From Chitinophaga filiformis (GTDB taxonomy: Bacteria > Bacteroidota > Bacteroidia > Chitinophagales > Chitinophagaceae), in assembly GCF_021646545.1 (NCBI RefSeq), contig NZ_JAKIRP010000002.1:806001-870000 (forward strand): DNA of 64,000 bases. Direction: 5' to 3'. The notes beneath the pieces are model-generated. The model was given only the letters and a program-made list of their open reading frames with translations. It was not told the DNA's origin and made no database searches. Shown piece by piece: positions 61,968 to 64,000 of this stretch. Position 1 is the stretch's first letter, and the number at the start of each line of letters is the position of its first letter. The position numbers and the translations under genes are program-made.

Positions 61968-62954
61968 ATGGACATAAGCAATACCAGGTTAAAAGAATTA
62001 TTGGATAAATATCTCGATGGTACGGCCTCTGCGGAGGAGATCAGTGAGGTGGATGCATGGTATGGGTCTTTCGCGTCGCATAAGGGCGTCACGGAGCAAT
62101 TAAACGCAGATCAGCAGGTGGCACTGGAGCAACTGCTCTTTTCCCGTATTCATCGGGAAATCAGTCAGGCAGAGGCGCCGTTGCGCGTACTCAGGTCCCG
62201 TGCCCGTTACTGGTGGGCTGCCGCCAGTGTGGCGGTACTGCTTGCAGCAGGCGGCGTGTATTATGCCCTTAACCGTACGACGGTGCAGGGAGTTGGGGGT
62301 AGCATGATCACAGCAAGGGCTGAAAAGGGAAGTATCAGGAAGATCACATTGCCAGACAGCAGTATCATCTGGCTGAATGCAGATAGTAAAATACGCTATG
62401 CACAGCAGAATGGCCGTGAGATCTGGCTGGAAGGGGAAGGGTACTTTGAAATCGCGCCCCGGCAGGAAGAGGGTTTCCTGGTACATACCGGACAACTCGA
62501 TGTACAGGTACTGGGTACCAGTTTTAATATTGACGCTTATGCGCCGGCTGATTCGATCACTGTAACCGTGAGTAGCGGTAAGGTGGCGGTCAGGACGGAG
62601 AAAAATAGAGACGTCGCCATTGCTGCCAATCAACAGGCGGTGTATAAGGCAACGGCTGACAGGATAAACAGATACGATATCAGTGCGGCTGATTTTGGCG
62701 CCTGGAGGGAGGGGCTGCTGGTATTTAAAAACGCCAGTTTTGAAAGCATTGCCCGTACGCTGGAACGCCGTTATAAGGTGCATATCCGCTTCGACGGACA
62801 AAAAACAGCTTCCGCCCTGCTTTCTGCCAGATTCGGCAAGGATGAGCCTATAAAGGACATTCTACGCATGTTATGCGATATATATGGTTTCAACTACCGG
62901 CAGGAACCAGGTAGTGAGGAATACCTGGTGTATGATGCGCAGCCACATCATTGA
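61968..62954 (+). CDS. FecR-type anti-sigma factor, 328 aa
   Basis: A cytoplasmic N-terminal part (about 1-70, sigma-binding) is followed by one membrane helix (about 82-103), the periplasmic FecR domain (about 120-215, I-T-L-P-D-S-S-I-I-W-L-N-A-D-S, W-L-E-G-E-G-Y-F-E-I, V-L-G-T-S-F-N-I) and a C-terminal DUF4974-like domain (about 250-325, F-K-N-A-S-F-E-S-I-A-R-T-L-E-R-R-Y). It transmits the signal from the outer-membrane SusC receptor to the sigma factor. The gene starts 47 bp after the sigma gene. Confidence 0.95.
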   Translation: MDISNTRLKELLDKYLDGTASAEEISEVDAWYGSFASHKGVTEQLNADQQVALEQLLFSRIHREISQAEAPLRVLRSRARYWWAAASVAVLLAAGGVYYALNRTTVQGVGGSMITARAEKGSIRKITLPDSSIIWLNADSKIRYAQQNGREIWLEGEGYFEIAPRQEEGFLVHTGQLDVQVLGTSFNIDAYAPADSITVTVSSGKVAVRTEKNRDVAIAANQQAVYKATADRINRYDISAADFGAWREGLLVFKNASFESIARTLERRYKVHIRFDGQKTASALLSARFGKDEPIKDILRMLCDIYGFNYRQEPGSEEYLVYDAQPHH

Positions 62955-62983
62955 CCGGATCCAACTGTTCGGATGAAGTGATA

Positions 62984-64000
62984 ATGGGAAGTTATGAAAG
63001 GAGAATTGCGCAGTGTCTGCATTGGCGCGCCATCAAAATGGCCTGCCTGTTATTCCTATGCGCTTTAATGATGGCTGGAAATGTCTTTGCACAAACGGGT
63101 ACAGAAAGAGATCTGAGACGTACAATGGTTGACATACAGGTCGTCAATCAGTCTTTCGATAAAGTATTTGAACAGATCGAAGCCACAACCGCATTTCGGT
63201 TTGTATTCAATCCGTCGGAAATCGCCCGGAGCGGTAAGGTCACCATCAGCAAAAAAAATATTTCAGTTGAGCAGGTGCTCAGACTCCTGCCTTCGCCTTT
63301 ACAATATGAGCTGCGGGGTAGTAACATATTGATCCTTGAGGAAAGGAAGCCTGTGAGCAGCGCCGCTCCACGGCTGCTACACACGGGTCGTGTATCGGAT
63401 GCGGAAGGGCATGTATTGCCTGGCGTCAGTATTACCGTAAAACGTACTGCACGCAGGGTGATCACGGATGAAGAAGGCGCGTTCCGTATTGAAGCTGGCC
63501 TGGGAGACACTTTACGTTTTTCCCTGCTGGGTTTTCAGGACCAGGAAACGGCTGTTTCGCTGTCTGCTCCGCAGGACATTGTCTTACAGCCTGGTTCATC
63601 TGCGCTCCGGGAAGTAGTGGTGATCGGTTATGGTTCTGCCAGTAAAGAGAACCTGACCACGGCCATCGGCACCGTAAAAGGAGAGCAGCTGAATGAAAGG
63701 GCGACGACTTTAAACGTTATGCAGGGATTAGCCGGTAAGGTGGCAGGTGTCAGTGTAATGATGAATTCGGGTAAACCGGGTGGTAATCCTATCGTGAAGA
63801 TCAGGGGTACGGGTTCTATCAATGCTTATAACGGTCCGCTGTATGTGGTCGATGGTATTGTAGGCGCTGACCCTATGAACATCGATCCGAACATTGTTGA
63901 GTCAGTGGATGTGCTCAAAGATGCGGCAGCTTCTGCGATCTATGGGGCCAGGGGGGCAAACGGGGTGATTGCCATCACCACAAGGAAGGGCGGTAAAAAC
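62984..64000 (+). CDS. SusC/RagA TonB-dependent receptor with STN domain, partial
   Basis: An ATG at 62984 opens a frame that stays open to the window end (339 codons read). The start has a signal (about 18-42, ending NVFAQ) and an STN domain (about 50-115, V-N-Q-S-F-D-K-V-F-E-Q-I-E, then V-E-Q-V-L-R-L-L-P). A carboxypeptidase-regulatory-like domain (about 135-210, G-R-V-S-D-A-E-G-H-V-L-P-G-V-S-I) and the beginning of the plug follow (V-V-V-I-G-Y-G-S-A-S-K-E-N-L-T-T-A-I-G and D-A-A-A-S-A-I-Y-G-A-R-G-A-N-G-V). The STN domain is the part that contacts FecR, so this is the sensor-transporter of the upstream sigma/anti-sigma pair. The C-terminal barrel lies outside the window. Confidence 0.96.
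   Translation, partial: MGSYERRIAQCLHWRAIKMACLLFLCALMMAGNVFAQTGTERDLRRTMVDIQVVNQSFDKVFEQIEATTAFRFVFNPSEIARSGKVTISKKNISVEQVLRLLPSPLQYELRGSNILILEERKPVSSAAPRLLHTGRVSDAEGHVLPGVSITVKRTARRVITDEEGAFRIEAGLGDTLRFSLLGFQDQETAVSLSAPQDIVLQPGSSALREVVVIGYGSASKENLTTAIGTVKGEQLNERATTLNVMQGLAGKVAGVSVMMNSGKPGGNPIVKIRGTGSINAYNGPLYVVDGIVGADPMNIDPNIVESVDVLKDAAASAIYGARGANGVIAITTRKGGKN

Noticed and set aside
1..64000. tRNA, rRNA and CRISPR arrays
   Set aside because: No cloverleaf-like T-arm with matching acceptor stem, no rRNA segment and no evenly spaced direct repeats were noticed on reading; a covariance-model scan would be decisive.

Overview
The window reads as chromosome of a Bacteroidota bacterium, most likely of the Chitinophagaceae (Chitinophaga-like). 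This rests on SusC/SusD pairs, a T9SS C-terminal sorting domain, FecI/FecR-type regulation, many lipoproteins with short lipoboxes followed by Lys, LytS/LytTR regulators and a split RHS pair with a DUF6443-like start. No rRNA, tRNA, CRISPR array or recognisable transposase was found. Family names come from reading motifs, not from searches.

Layout. 0-9 kb: small lipoproteins, an exported beta-helix protein with a T9SS-sorted partner, an SDR/Crp pair, an SDR remnant, a frameshifted gene and orphan exported or membrane proteins. 9.7-15.2 kb: a compact accessory module. It holds a 306-aa protein of unknown function, a helical protein split by a frameshift at an A8 run, a DnaC-like ATPase, two small related proteins plus a shorter relative, a stand-alone LytTR protein, and a perfect 92-bp palindrome built from 11-bp units. 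15.7-25 kb: a polymorphic-toxin locus of two exported RHS proteins, the second ending in a probable M91-like zinc metallopeptidase (HELKH), followed by a lipoprotein that is the likely immunity protein and two more small genes. 25-26.2 kb: a truncated class A penicillin-binding protein. 26.5-34.9 kb: a LytS/LytTR two-component pair followed by a TolC/HlyD/AcrB-type efflux operon and an outer-membrane protein.

35-42.3 kb (minus strand): an outer-membrane uptake operon, SusC-SusD-fasciclin-DUF5007-like, ending in a strong terminator. 42.7-56.2 kb: a gene-poor, AT-rich accessory stretch with orphan membrane and exported proteins, an M19-like dipeptidase, two inverted copies of an 18-bp operator-like palindrome, and a large PHP-ABC ATPase (TrlF-like) that is a candidate defence or nucleic-acid repair protein. 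56.4-64 kb: an SDR remnant, then a glycan-use locus: ricin-lectin/propeller lipoprotein, GH92 alpha-mannosidase, ECF sigma factor, FecR anti-sigma and a SusC with an STN domain that runs off the window.

The most checkable regulatory observation is a bipartite motif, TGGCGG-N12-CAGGTGTCTA, found with identical spacing upstream of the lectin, GH92 and fecR genes. It is a likely promoter of the ECF sigma factor in the same locus. The most unusual DNA structure is the 92-bp palindrome at 13169-13260, which contains four matches to the published LytTR-binding consensus and lies about 350 bp upstream of the LytTR gene.
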